Below, in pieces: positions 54,446-64,000 of a DNA stretch of 64,000 nt (position 1 is its first letter; each line of letters starts with the position of its first letter). The translations under genes were made by a program, and so were the position numbers. The notes below the pieces were generated by a model. The model was not told where the DNA came from. It did no database searches and saw only the letters and a program-made list of their open reading frames with translations. The stretch is from Streptococcus sp. oral taxon 056 str. F0418 (GTDB lineage: Bacteria > Bacillota > Bacilli > Lactobacillales > Streptococcaceae), in contig NZ_AFQU01000001.1 of assembly GCF_000220065.1 (NCBI RefSeq), positions 1,632,001 to 1,696,000 of the forward strand, read 5' to 3'.

Positions 54446-56428
54446 ATGAAAAAACGCAATGTTTTAGCCATGGCAGGTATTTCTTTGCTTGCAGTTGGTG
54501 TATTGGCTGCTTGCTCTGGTTCAAAGTCTGGTTCTTCAAAAGCAAGTGTTAATTTCACTTATGTTTATCAAACAGATCCAGAAACTTTAGATTATACTTT
54601 ATCTGCAAAAACATCTACACATGATATCACGTCAAATGTTATTGATGGTTTGTTTGAAAATGACCAATATGGTAATCTTGTACCGTCAATAGCTAAAGAT
54701 TGGACAGTATCTAAGGATGGTCTGACTTATACCTATAAATTACGAAAAGATGTAAAATGGTATACATCTGAAGGTGAGGAGTATGCAGATGTTAAAGCGC
54801 AAGACTTTGTAACAGGTTTGAAGCATGCAGTAGATAAGAAATCAGAAGCCCGTTACATGGTAGAAAATTCTGTGAAAGGATTGGCAGCTTATATCAAGGG
54901 GGAAACAAAGGATTTCTCTACAGTAGGTATCAAAGCAGTTGATGACTATACATTGCAATTTACTTTGGAACGCCCAGAGAGCTTCTGGAACTCTAAATTA
55001 ACTATGGGAATCTTGTTCCCTGTTAATGAAGAGTTTTTGAACTCTAAAGGAGATAAGTTTGGTCAAGCAACAGATCCAACAAGCCTCCTTTATAATGGTC
55101 CGTTCTTGCTTAAAGGTTTGACTTCTAAGTCTTCTATTGAATATGCAAAAAATACAAACTATTGGGATAAAGATAATGTTCATGTAGATAATGTTAAATT
55201 AGCTTTCTTTGATGGACAAGACCAAGAATCTTTGATTCGTGGATTTAAAGATGGTTCTTATAGTAAAGCACGTGTTTATCCACGTAGCTCTAACTATGCT
55301 TCAGTAGAGAAAGATTATAAAGACAATATTATCTTTTCACCTCAAGGTTCATCATCTTTCGTAGTATTCACAAATATTGATCGTCAAAGTTATAACCATA
55401 CTTCAAAAACGACAGATGCACAAAAATCATCTACTAAGAAAGCAATTTTGAACAAAGACTTCCGTCAAGCGTTGAACTTTGCTTATGACCGTAAAGCATA
55501 TTCTGATCAAGTAAATGGTGAAGAAGGAGCGCTTAAATCTGTTCGTAACCTTTACATACCACCAACATTTGTTCAAGTTGGCGATAAGACTTTTGGTGAT
55601 GTTGTAAAAGAAGATGTTGTGAAATATGGCGATGAGTGGAAAGATGTTGATTTTTCAGATGCTACGAACGGACTTTACAATCCAGAGAAAGCCAAAGCAG
55701 AATTTGCCAAAGCTAAAGCTGCTCTTCAAGCTGAAGGGGTTGAATTCCCTATTCATCTAGATATTCCAGCTATCCAAACAAATACTCTCGGAGTCAAACG
55801 TGTTCAATCAATGAAACAGACTATTGAGAAAAGTTTGGGAACAGATAATGTTGTAGTTGATATTCAGATGTTGTCTCAAGAAGATGTTCAAAACATCACT
55901 TACTACGCTCCAAATGCAGCTGCTTTAGATTGGGATATTACAGACCAACTTGGTTGGACACCAGATTTCCAAGATCCGTCATCATACCTAGAAATTTTGC
56001 ACCCAGAAACAGGTGATAATACTAAATCTTTCCTTGGATTTGAAGCCGGTAGTGGAAACCAGGCTGCAAAACAAATCGGCATGGATGAATTTGGAAAATT
56101 GTTGGATGAAGCTGCTGCCGAAAAGACAGATGTAAATAAACGTTATGAAAAATACGCAGCTGCTCAAGCATGGTTAACAGATAGTTCAATCTTACTTCCA
56201 AGTAGTTCTAATGGTGGTGGCGCTGGTGTGACAAAAGTCGTACCATTCACAGCTCCATTTGGTTGGACTGGAAATAAATCGGATGGCTCTGTCCTTTATA
56301 AATACATCAAACTTCAAGACAAACCTGTGACGAAGAAAGAGTATGAAGAAGCTCAGAAGAAATGGGCTAAAGAAAAAGAAGAGTCAAATAAGAAAGCGCA
56401 AGAAGAACTTGCGAAACACGTGAAATAA
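54446..56428 (+). CDS. Oligopeptide-binding lipoprotein 3 (AliA/HppH type)
   Basis: 660 residues, intact. Signal peptide MKKRNVLAMAGISLLAVGVL with lipobox AAC and Cys23. SBP family 5 fold: DPETLDYTLSAKTSTHDI, PSIAKDWTVSKDGLTYTYKL, NGEEGALKSVRNLYIPPTFV and WTPDFQDPSSYLEIL. Closer to paralogue 4 in the last third (AAAEKTDVNKRYEKYAAAQAWL). Repeat copy D follows 65 bases after the stop. Confidence 0.93.
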   Translation: MKKRNVLAMAGISLLAVGVLAACSGSKSGSSKASVNFTYVYQTDPETLDYTLSAKTSTHDITSNVIDGLFENDQYGNLVPSIAKDWTVSKDGLTYTYKLRKDVKWYTSEGEEYADVKAQDFVTGLKHAVDKKSEARYMVENSVKGLAAYIKGETKDFSTVGIKAVDDYTLQFTLERPESFWNSKLTMGILFPVNEEFLNSKGDKFGQATDPTSLLYNGPFLLKGLTSKSSIEYAKNTNYWDKDNVHVDNVKLAFFDGQDQESLIRGFKDGSYSKARVYPRSSNYASVEKDYKDNIIFSPQGSSSFVVFTNIDRQSYNHTSKTTDAQKSSTKKAILNKDFRQALNFAYDRKAYSDQVNGEEGALKSVRNLYIPPTFVQVGDKTFGDVVKEDVVKYGDEWKDVDFSDATNGLYNPEKAKAEFAKAKAALQAEGVEFPIHLDIPAIQTNTLGVKRVQSMKQTIEKSLGTDNVVVDIQMLSQEDVQNITYYAPNAAALDWDITDQLGWTPDFQDPSSYLEILHPETGDNTKSFLGFEAGSGNQAAKQIGMDEFGKLLDEAAAEKTDVNKRYEKYAAAQAWLTDSSILLPSSSNGGGAGVTKVVPFTAPFGWTGNKSDGSVLYKYIKLQDKPVTKKEYEEAQKKWAKEKEESNKKAQEELAKHVK

Positions 56429-56493
56429 TTCGTGAAACAAAATGGAGCACGAGTAATTCATACGAGTTATCTATCGGCTTACTCAAGTTAAGA

Positions 56494-56677
56494 GAGAGTG
56501 GGACAGAAATCGGTAATTCGTTAGAATTCGATTTCGTCGTCCCACCTCCGCACAGTTGAGTAGGGCTGCAAAAGCTGATGAAATCAGCGTAGTAGAGCCC
56601 ACTCAACCGCTGCGTTTTGCTCGACAATCCAAAGACAATTGAGAGGCTAGGACTTTTGTCCCAGCCTCTCTTTTTTG
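56494..56677 (+). repeat. Three-hairpin intergenic repeat, copy D
   Basis: Like copy B with three differences (GGGCTGCAAAAG, CAACCGCTGCG, GCGTTTTGCTC); stem 3 ends in CTCTCTTTTTT, the best terminator of the four. The change CCACTGCG to CCGCTGCG lies in the stem 2 tail. It separates peptide-binding genes 3 and 4. Confidence 0.9.
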
Positions 56678-56709
56678 TATAAATGAGAGAATAAGATTTT
56701 TTATAAAAA

Positions 56710-56870
56710 TTGATTTTTTTGACAAAAGGTGTATAATATAAACCATTCTCTTTTATTTATTGAATATTTAATCATATAAATTTCAACAACAATAGAGATT
56801 GTGAAATAGACGAATATCACAAAATATTCTGACAATTCAGGTTTACTTTTAAATTATTATGTGATATAAT
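56710..56870 (+). promoter_or_regulatory. Two promoters upstream of peptide-binding gene 4
   Basis: Distal: TTGATT (56710-56715), 16 bases, TATAAT (56732-56737). Proximal: TTTACT (56842-56847), 17 bases, TATAAT (56865-56870). The 110 bases between them are AT-rich with no clear structure. Confidence 0.6.
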
Positions 56871-56904
56871 CTTAAACAAAACTAAAATTGAAATGGAGAT
56901 AAGG

Positions 56905-58881
56905 ATGAAGAAAAGCAAAGTTCTTGCATTGGCAGGAGTAACTCTTTTAGCTGCTGGATTTCTTGCAGCTTGTTCTAGTTCCAAGTCTAGCTCATCTAGT
57001 ACAGATAAGACTCTAAATTATATCTATGAAGTTGACCCAGAAAACTTAAACTATCTGATTTCTGGTAAAGCCTCTACAACTGATTTGACAGCAAATGTGA
57101 TTGATGGTCTTTTGGAAAACGATAACTATGGAAATTTAGTACCATCAATGGCAGAAGATTGGACAGTATCTCAAGATGGATTGACGTATACTTATACTCT
57201 TCGTAAAGATGCAAAATGGTATACATCTGAAGGGGAAGAATATGCTGATGTTACGGCCAAAGACTTTGTTGCAGGTTTGAAGTATGCAGCAGATCATAAG
57301 TCAGAAACGATGTATCTCGTTCAAAAATCTATTAAAGGCTTAGATGATTATGTCAATGGTAAAACGAAAGATTTCTCAACAGTAGGCGTAAAAGCAGTAG
57401 ACGACCATACAGTCCAATATACTTTAAATGAACCAGAGAGTTTTTGGAATTCCAAAACAACAATGGGAATACTTTATCCTGTAAATGAAGAATTTGTTAC
57501 TTCTAAAGGTGATAAATTTGCTCAGTCAACAGATCCAACAAGTCTCCTTTATAATGGACCGTTCTTGCTTAAGTCTATTACATCAAAATCTTCTATTGAG
57601 TTTGCTAAAAATACAAACTATTGGGATAAAGACAATGTTCACCTAAGTGATGTAAAATTGAGCTACTACGACGGACAAGATCAAGGTAAGCCTGCTGAGC
57701 AGTTTGCTAAAGGAGCTCTCAGTGTTGCCCGCTTGGCTCCAACAAGTGCAACATTCTCTAAAATTCAAGAAAAATTTAAAGAAAATATTGTTTACACTCC
57801 GCAAGATTCTACAAGCTATTTGGTTGGGGTAAATATTGATCGTCAGTCTTACAATCATACATCTAAGACAAGCGATGCCCAAAAATCTGCAACTAAAAAA
57901 GCGCTTATGAATAAAGACTTCCGTCAAGCTTTGTCATTCGCTTTTGATAGAACGGCCTACGCATCGCAAGTCAACGGTAAAGAAGGCGCAACAAAAATGC
58001 TTCGCAATCTTTACATCCCACCTACTTTTGTTCAGGCAAATGGTAAGAGCTTTGGTGAGCTTGTAAAAGAAAAAGTTGCAAGTTATGGTGACGAATGGAA
58101 AGATGTGAACTTTGATGATGCGCAAGATGGTCTTTATAACAAAGAAAAAGCAAAAGCAGAGTTTGCAAAAGCAAAAGCAGCACTACAAGCAGAAGGAGTT
58201 GAATTCCCAATTCACTTGGATATGCCTGTAGAACAAACAGCAACTGCAAAAGTTCAACGTGCTCAATCTTTGAAACAATCAGTTGAAAACTCACTTGGTA
58301 CTGATAATGTTGTTGTTGACATTCACCAAATGAAAACAGATGATGTTTTGAATATTACTTATTATGCTGCTTCGGCTGCAGAAGAAGATTGGGACATCTC
58401 GGATAATGTAGGTTGGTCACCAGATTATCAAGACCCATCTACATACCTTGAAGTTATTAAACCGGGTGGTGAGAACACAAAGACTTTCTTAGGATTTGAA
58501 GGGAAGGAAAATGCTGCCGCAGCTCAAGTTGGATTGAATGAATATGCTAAGTTGATCGAAGAAGCTGCTGCTGAAAAAACAGACGTAAACAAACGCTATG
58601 AAAAATATGCTGCAGCTCAAGCATGGCTAACAGATAGCGCTTTGTTGATTCCAACTACAAGTAAAACTGGTCGTCCAGTTTTGACAACTGTTGAACCTTT
58701 CTCAGCACCATTTGCTTGGTCTGGTGCAAAAGGTCGTGATATGGCGAGCTACAAATATATGAAATTACAAGACAAGCCAGTTACAACTAAAGAATATCAG
58801 GCTGCACAAGAGAAATGGAATAAAGAACGTGTGGAATCAAATCAAAAAGCACAAGATGATTTAGCAAAACACGTGAAATAA
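56905..58881 (+). CDS. Oligopeptide-binding lipoprotein 4 (AmiA/HppA type)
   Basis: 658 residues from ATG 56905 (an ATG at 56893 is in frame; GGAG at 56896 fits the later start). Lipobox AAC, Cys23. Peptide-binding fold as in its paralogues: DPENLNYLISGKASTTDLTANVIDGL, NGKEGATKMLRNLYIPPTF, WSPDYQDPSTYLEVI. Being directly upstream of amiC it is the AmiA position. It is followed by a hairpin that likely reduces read-through into amiCDEF. Confidence 0.93.
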   Translation: MKKSKVLALAGVTLLAAGFLAACSSSKSSSSSTDKTLNYIYEVDPENLNYLISGKASTTDLTANVIDGLLENDNYGNLVPSMAEDWTVSQDGLTYTYTLRKDAKWYTSEGEEYADVTAKDFVAGLKYAADHKSETMYLVQKSIKGLDDYVNGKTKDFSTVGVKAVDDHTVQYTLNEPESFWNSKTTMGILYPVNEEFVTSKGDKFAQSTDPTSLLYNGPFLLKSITSKSSIEFAKNTNYWDKDNVHLSDVKLSYYDGQDQGKPAEQFAKGALSVARLAPTSATFSKIQEKFKENIVYTPQDSTSYLVGVNIDRQSYNHTSKTSDAQKSATKKALMNKDFRQALSFAFDRTAYASQVNGKEGATKMLRNLYIPPTFVQANGKSFGELVKEKVASYGDEWKDVNFDDAQDGLYNKEKAKAEFAKAKAALQAEGVEFPIHLDMPVEQTATAKVQRAQSLKQSVENSLGTDNVVVDIHQMKTDDVLNITYYAASAAEEDWDISDNVGWSPDYQDPSTYLEVIKPGGENTKTFLGFEGKENAAAAQVGLNEYAKLIEEAAAEKTDVNKRYEKYAAAQAWLTDSALLIPTTSKTGRPVLTTVEPFSAPFAWSGAKGRDMASYKYMKLQDKPVTTKEYQAAQEKWNKERVESNQKAQDDLAKHVK

Positions 58882-58890
58882 CCAATCATC

Positions 58891-58924
58891 AGAACTTTCT
58901 CTATAAAGAGGGGAAAGTTCTTTT
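58891..58924 (+). terminator. Partial terminator between binding gene 4 and amiC
   Basis: AGAACTTTC pairs with GAAAGTTCT, with TTTT after. It allows some read-through, so binding protein exceeds permease. Confidence 0.8.
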
Positions 58925-58946
58925 GGGATTTTAAAGGAAACGATAA

Positions 58947-60442
58947 ATGAAGAAATATATATTTATGCGTATCTTACGCTCCCTAGTGTCGATTTTCTTA
59001 GTAACGGCCTTGACCTATACCATTATTTATACAATGGTTCCTAGAAAATTGATTTTTAAGCAAGACCCGAATTATAATAAAATAGCTACGACTAAAGATA
59101 AAAAATAAATTATGAAAATACCATCTATGAGCGTATGGGCTATGTAGACTATTACGACACAAAAGAGTTGCAGGAAAAAGTTAGCAAAGAAGATAGTTCT
59201 GTGACAGTCGAAGGGACAGCTGAAAACAAGAAAAAATACGAAGCTTACATCAAAAAATTAGGCAACGGATGGAAATTATACCAGTTTGAAGAAAACAAGC
59301 AATTTTATGCTGTTCGTGAGGTGCCTGTACTAGAACGAGTTCTTGGGTTTTATGGCAATTTGATTCAAATTGATCATCCAGGTGTGATTAAGGATGATTC
59401 AAATCCTAACCTTAAGCGTTATATCCGTATTGAAAACGATCCAGCCATTGGTTGGTCAGTGGTTGGCTCTGGTACAAAGCATAAATACTTGCTCTACTTC
59501 AATAGTCAATTTCCTTTTATTCATCAAAACTTTATTTCATTAAACTTAGGTGAATCTTACCCAACATATGCGAATATTCCTGTTTTACAAGTTATCTCAC
59601 AAGGACAAGGACAGACGAAAACTTCGGAAGTTCAATTCCCAACAGGAAAGAAAACATCATCTGTTAATATTTATTCAAGAACATATAAGTCACCAAGCAA
59701 AGCTGATTCGCGCGACGTGGCTAACTATGGAAAAGACGATCCTTATACTGCTACAGAAAGCAACTATCAATACCCTTCAATGCTTGTAAGCTCAGCTATT
59801 GTTGGTTTGATTGGTATCACTATTTCGTACCTCATTGCTATACCGCTAGGTTCTTACATGGCTCGTTTTAAGAATACATGGATTGACAGTAGTTTAACTG
59901 GCTTATTAACATTCTTACTTGCTTTGCCAACAATCGCTTTGGTGTATATCATTCGATTGGGTGGCTCATCAGTAGGTCTACCAGATTCATTTCCAATTCT
60001 AGGAGCTGGAGACTGGCGTTCTTATGTCTTACCTGCAGTTATCCTCGGTCTCTTAGGTGCTCCAAGTACAGCGATTTGGATTCGTCGCTATATGATTGAC
60101 TTACAGTCGCAAGACTTTGTCCGCTTTGCGCGTGCGAAAGGTTTATCTGAAAAAGAAATTTCTAACAAGCATATTTTCAAAAATGCTATGGTTCCTTTGG
60201 TATCAGGGATTCCTGGGGCAGTCATTGGTGTTATCCAAGGGGCGACATTGACAGAAACTGTTTTTGCCTTTCCTGGTATGGGGAAAATGCTGATTGACTC
60301 AGTTAAAGCATCTAATAACTCTATGGTAGTGGGTCTGGTGTTTATCTTCACTGCTTTGTCTGTCTTTGCCTTGCTTTTAGGTGATGTTCTGATGACAATG
60401 CTTGATCCACGTATTAAATTAACAGCAAAAGGAGGTAAATAA
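58947..60442 (+). pseudogene. amiC: Oligopeptide permease AmiC with a frameshift
   Basis: AAAGGAAA and ATG 58947 start MKKYIFMRILRSLVSIFL, but the frame stops at TAA 59106-59108 after 53 codons. One missing A in the run 59100-59105 explains it: adding it joins the frame to NYENTIYERMGYVDYYDTKE and yields 498 residues, a normal AmiC length. The rest holds the extracellular loop and the permease domain with EAA-like SEKEISNKHIFKNAMVPL. If real, the Ami importer lacks one of its two membrane subunits. The stop overlaps the amiD start (TAATG). Confidence 0.9.
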
Positions 60443-61368
60443 TGGCTTCTATTGATAAAAATAAGTTTCAATTTGTCAAACGCGATGATTTTGCCTCTGA
60501 AACAATTGATGCACCAGCATATTCATACTGGAAATCGGTAATTCGTCAGTTCTTTAAAAAGAAATCGACAATTATCATGTTGGCAATTTTATTGACCATT
60601 ATATTAATGAGCTTCATCTATCCGATGGTATCAAACTTTGACTACAATGATGTGAGTAAAGTAAATGACTTTAGCGCACGTTATATTGCGCCGAACGGAG
60701 AGTTTTGGTTTGGTACAGATAGTAATGGTAAATCACTTTTTGATGGAGTATGGTTTGGTGCCCGAAATTCTATTTTAATTTCGGTAATTGCGACAGCGAT
60801 CAACTTAGTTATTGGTATTATTGTCGGAGGAATTTGGGGAATCTCCAAGTCTGTCGATCGAGTGATGATGGAAGTATACAATGTCATTTCTAATATCCCT
60901 CAACTCTTAATTGTTATTGTTTTGACATACTCAATCGGAGCTGGTTTTTGGAATTTGATTTTTGCCATGACGATTACATCGTGGATTGGGATTGCTTACT
61001 TAATTCGTGTGCAAATTATGCGTTATCGTGATTTAGAGTACAACCTTGCCAGCCGTACACTAGGTACCTCTACATTTAAAATTGTTGTGAGAAATATCAT
61101 GCCGCAATTAGTGTCCGTTATTATGACAACTAGTTCTCAAATGTTGCCGACACTTATTTCATACGAAGCCTTTCTATCCTTCTTTGGTCTAGGGCTTCCT
61201 GTCACTGTTCCAAGTTTGGGGCGTTTGATTTCTGATTACTCGCAAAACGTAACAACTAACGCTTATCTCTTCTGGATTCCGTTAACAACGTTGATTTTAG
61301 TTTCCTTGTCTCTCTTTATTGTAGGACAGAATTTGGCGGATGCAAGTGACCCACGTACACATAGATAG
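60442..61368 (+). CDS. amiD: Oligopeptide permease AmiD
   Basis: 308 residues, intact, with about six membrane spans and the EAA loop ([20 protein letters not shown]). Second membrane subunit of the Ami/Opp importer. AGGAGG before the start lies inside amiC, the genes overlapping by one base, so translation depends partly on ribosomes finishing amiC; the amiC frameshift could therefore also lower amiD expression. Confidence 0.93.
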   Translation: MASIDKNKFQFVKRDDFASETIDAPAYSYWKSVIRQFFKKKSTIIMLAILLTIILMSFIYPMVSNFDYNDVSKVNDFSARYIAPNGEFWFGTDSNGKSLFDGVWFGARNSILISVIATAINLVIGIIVGGIWGISKSVDRVMMEVYNVISNIPQLLIVIVLTYSIGAGFWNLIFAMTITSWIGIAYLIRVQIMRYRDLEYNLASRTLGTSTFKIVVRNIMPQLVSVIMTTSSQMLPTLISYEAFLSFFGLGLPVTVPSLGRLISDYSQNVTTNAYLFWIPLTTLILVSLSLFIVGQNLADASDPRTHR

Positions 61369-61376
61369 GAGTAAAT

Positions 61377-62444
61377 ATGACAAATAATAAAAATGTAATA
61401 TTGACTGCTCGCGATATTGTCGTGGAATTTGACGTTCGTGATAAAGTCCTAACAGCTATTCGTGGCGTTTCGCTTGATCTGGTTGAAGGAGAAGTGTTAG
61501 CACTAGTAGGTGAGTCTGGATCTGGTAAGTCTGTATTGACTAAGACTTTTACTGGAATGTTAGAAGAAAATGGGCGAATTGCTCAAGGGTCTATTGATTA
61601 CCGTGGTCAAGATCTTACAGTTCTTAAGACAAATAAAGATTGGGAAAAGATCCGTGGAGCAAAAATTGCTACAATTTTCCAAGATCCGATGACTAGTTTG
61701 GACCCGATTAATACAATCGGAAGCCAAATTACTGAGGTAATTATCAAACACCAAGGAAAAGATGCAAAAGAAGCTAAAGAACTAGCAATCGATTATATGG
61801 AAAAAGTTGGTATTCCCGATGCAAAACGCCGTTTTGACGAATATCCGTTCCAATATTCTGGTGGGATGCGTCAGCGGATTGTTATTGCTATTGCCTTAGC
61901 TTGTCGTCCAGATATTCTTATCTGTGATGAGCCAACAACTGCTTTGGATGTGACTATCCAAGCTCAAATTATTGATCTTTTGAAGTCATTGCAAGACGAA
62001 TACCATTTTACAACAATCTTCATTACTCATGATTTAGGTGTAGTTGCAAGTATTGCTGATAAGGTTGCAGTTATGTATGCAGGTGAAATTGTAGAGTATG
62101 GAACAGTGGAGGAAATATTCTATGATCCGCGGCATCCATATACATGGAGTTTGCTTTCAAGCTTGCCTCAGTTAGCAAATGACCACGGAGAGCTGTTCTC
62201 TATTCCAGGTACACCACCATCGCTTTATACTGAGTTAAAAGGTGATGCGTTTGCTTTGCGTTCTGATTATGCTATGCAGATTGACTTTGAAGAAAAAGCA
62301 CCAAAATTCAAAGTGACAGATACTCATTGGGCTAAAACTTGGTTGCTTCATGAAAACGCACCAGAAGTTCACAAACCAGAAGTCATTGAAAATTTGCATG
62401 AAAAGATCCGCTTAAACATGGGCTTCACTCAGTTAGAAGATTAG
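61377..62444 (+). CDS. amiE: Oligopeptide transporter ATPase AmiE
   Basis: 355 residues of the OppD type. Walker [10 protein letters not shown], signature YSGGMRQRI, Walker [14 protein letters not shown], and the C-terminal oligopeptide extension ([15 protein letters not shown]). Powers peptide import together with AmiF. GATAGGAG precedes the start, eight bases after amiD. Confidence 0.95.
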   Translation: MTNNKNVILTARDIVVEFDVRDKVLTAIRGVSLDLVEGEVLALVGESGSGKSVLTKTFTGMLEENGRIAQGSIDYRGQDLTVLKTNKDWEKIRGAKIATIFQDPMTSLDPINTIGSQITEVIIKHQGKDAKEAKELAIDYMEKVGIPDAKRRFDEYPFQYSGGMRQRIVIAIALACRPDILICDEPTTALDVTIQAQIIDLLKSLQDEYHFTTIFITHDLGVVASIADKVAVMYAGEIVEYGTVEEIFYDPRHPYTWSLLSSLPQLANDHGELFSIPGTPPSLYTELKGDAFALRSDYAMQIDFEEKAPKFKVTDTHWAKTWLLHENAPEVHKPEVIENLHEKIRLNMGFTQLED

Positions 62445-62454
62445 GAGGAAGGAA

Positions 62455-63378
62455 ATGTCTGAAAAATTAGTAGAAATTAAAGATTTGGAGATTTCCTTTG
62501 GCGAAGGGAAGAAAAAATTCGTTGCTGTCAAGAATGCGAATTTCTTCATTAACAGAGGTGAAACTTTTTCACTCGTAGGTGAATCTGGATCTGGTAAGAC
62601 AACTATTGGACGTGCGATCATTGGTTTAAATGACACTAGCAAAGGTGACATTATCTTTGATGGAAAGAAAATCAATGGCAAAAAATCTGGACAAGAGTCA
62701 GCAGAGATTATTCGTAAAATTCAAATGATTTTCCAAGATCCTGCTGCCAGTCTTAATGAACGTGCAACAGTTGATTATATTATTTCTGAAGGATTATATA
62801 ATTACCACCTTTTCGAAAATGAAGAGGAACGCGTACAAAAAGTTAAAAATATCATCCAGGAAGTTGGTTTGCTAGCAGAACATTTGACTCGTTATCCACA
62901 TGAGTTCTCAGGTGGTCAACGCCAACGTATTGGAATTGCTCGGGCTTTAGTAATGCAACCGGATTTTGTCATAGCTGATGAGCCAATTTCAGCTCTTGAT
63001 GTATCAGTTCGAGCCCAAGTTTTAAATTTGCTTAAGAAGTTTCAAAAAGAGCTTGGTCTGACTTACTTATTTATTGCTCACGATTTATCAGTGGTTCGCT
63101 TTATTTCGGATCGCATTGCGGTGATTTATAAAGGGGTAATTGTCGAGGTTGCAGAAACAGAAGAACTTTTTAATAATCCAATACACCCATATACGCAGTC
63201 GTTATTATCAGCTGTTCCAATTCCAGATCCAATTTTAGAACGTAAAAAAGTTCTAAAAGTTTATGATCCAGAACAGCATGATTATTCTGTTGATAAACCT
63301 GAAATGGTTGAGATAAAACCAGGGCATTTTGTTTGGGCAAATCAAAAGGAAGTTCAAAAATATAAAGAAGAATTATAA
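62455..63378 (+). CDS. amiF: Oligopeptide transporter ATPase AmiF
   Basis: 307 residues of the OppF type: Walker [10 protein letters not shown], signature [10 protein letters not shown], Walker [14 protein letters not shown] and the C-terminal [16 protein letters not shown]. Second ATPase of the Ami importer. GGAGGAAGG precedes the ATG. The last gene of the operon; the hairpin and IS end follow. Confidence 0.95.
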   Translation: MSEKLVEIKDLEISFGEGKKKFVAVKNANFFINRGETFSLVGESGSGKTTIGRAIIGLNDTSKGDIIFDGKKINGKKSGQESAEIIRKIQMIFQDPAASLNERATVDYIISEGLYNYHLFENEEERVQKVKNIIQEVGLLAEHLTRYPHEFSGGQRQRIGIARALVMQPDFVIADEPISALDVSVRAQVLNLLKKFQKELGLTYLFIAHDLSVVRFISDRIAVIYKGVIVEVAETEELFNNPIHPYTQSLLSAVPIPDPILERKKVLKVYDPEQHDYSVDKPEMVEIKPGHFVWANQKEVQKYKEEL

Positions 63379-63411
63379 AATAAAAGGCAAAGCTAGGATT
63401 TGACATGCATC

Positions 63412-63444
63412 CTAAAAGTTAGACAAAAAAGATCTAACTTTTAG
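63412..63444 (+). terminator. Hairpin at the end of the ami operon
   Basis: CTAAAAGTTAGA pairs perfectly with TCTAACTTTTAG across a nine-base loop. No T tract beyond it, but it is the only stable stem between amiF and the IS remnant. Confidence 0.7.
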
Positions 63445-64000
63445 ACTCTTTGTCAACTGTAGTAAATTTATGAAACGCTACAATCTGGAGAGGACTAAAT
63501 TTGTCCTCTTCTTTTTGATGTTCAAAGCGATGAGGATTCTAGTTTTAAAGTTTTCAAAGTTCGGAAAGCCAAAAGCGTTTCGCTTGATGATCTTGATGAG
63601 GTTGTTAGTAGCTTCTAGTTTTGCGTTTGAGCAGAGCAGTTCCAGTGCGTTCGTAATCTTATCCTTATCTTTCAAAAAGTTCTTAAAAACAGTTGGAGAG
63701 ATAAGATTTGCACAAGAAATTGTATCTTCAATGAGACCAAAGACCTGCTCTGCCTATTTCTCTTGAAAATGAAAAAGCAAGAGTAGTGTTCTCTGATCTT
63801 TTGCGAGTAAGAGAGAATTTTTTCAAGAATCTCTTTATTAGTTAAGTGCATACGAAAAGTTGGGCGATAAAATCGTTTATGGCTGAGTTTACGGAATGAG
63901 TTTCCAGTAACGTTTGAATGTTTTATATTCATGCGATTTTCTATCCAACTGATTCATGATTTAGATACGAAGCAGGTTCATAGCTCGGCCTAGGTATTGT
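63442..64000 (-). mobile_element. Decayed ISL3-family insertion sequence, running off the right edge
   Basis: The minus strand carries the C-terminal part of an ISL3-type transposase. Clear pieces are QYLGRAMN, MNQLDRKSHEYK and FKRYWKL near the right edge, and NALELLCSNAKLEATNNLIK then GFPNFENFKTRILIALN towards 63478. Several in-frame stops and frameshifts break it, so it is dead. The left end probably lies near GACTCTTTGTCAACTGTAGT (63444-63463), which I recall as an ISL3/IS1167-like terminus. The 5' part of the transposase lies outside the window. Confidence 0.8.

Noticed and set aside
1..64000. CRISPR arrays, tRNA or rRNA genes
   Set aside because: No regularly spaced short repeats and no tRNA- or rRNA-like sequences were noticed on either strand.

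Overview
The window looks like a chromosomal segment of a viridans-type Streptococcus (mitis/sanguinis-like). This rests on the low-GC, Gram-positive style of its ribosome binding sites and lipoboxes. It also rests on streptococcal gene order as I recall it: metQ-M20 peptidase-metN-metP; gnd followed by the orphan regulator ritR; nrdR-dnaB-dnaI-nitroreductase-der; SNF2 helicase-hypothetical-murC-GNAT-GNAT-mltG-greA; and a row of Ali/Hpp-type peptide-binding lipoproteins leading into amiCDEF. The species cannot be fixed from sequence alone.

Layout: (1) 0-7.4 kb, methionine/amino-acid uptake (two lipoproteins, M20 peptidase, MetNP), two ECF-type S components and a SAM-hydrolase-family enzyme. 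(2) 7.4-14.2 kb, an accessory stretch: small membrane proteins, an XRE regulator, a tandem terminator-like repeat, a dead double-glycine peptide gene beside a CPBP protease, TrhO, an AraC regulator and small enzymes. (3) 14.3-18.1 kb, nucleoside phosphorylase plus ECF dual ATPase and EcfT, then an unassigned small protein. (4) 18.1-27 kb, rsmG, a TetR-MFS-ABC export operon on the minus strand, lemA-htpX, and a second MFS protein. (5) 27.5-33.7 kb, a YceD/DUF177 protein, gnd-ritR, and the glucose PTS EIICBA with an EEP-family hydrolase. (6) 33.8-47.9 kb, a broken Excalibur lipoprotein and the conserved replication/cell-wall block. (7) 47.9-64 kb, an IS1182-like remnant, dacA, four oligopeptide-binding paralogues (the second broken), amiCDEF with a frameshift in amiC, and a decayed ISL3-type transposase running off the right edge.

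Main points of interest. A ~180-nt intergenic element with three nested hairpins occurs four times (14009, 25513, 54116, 56494), each time starting close downstream of a stop codon, and one copy carries a compensatory base-pair change. A degenerate double-glycine peptide gene has TGA exactly at the conserved leader Leu(-7). RitR keeps Cys128 but has Ser at position 53. The peptide-uptake locus carries three one-base deletions in homopolymer runs, which means pseudogenes, phase switching or assembly error. The catalytic SxN serine of DacA is Asn. MetNPQ, SAM hydrolase, nucleoside phosphorylase and ECF parts together suggest a SAM/nucleoside salvage theme.

All calls are by eye; no database search was run. 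Function names come from recognisable family motifs and remembered streptococcal gene order.
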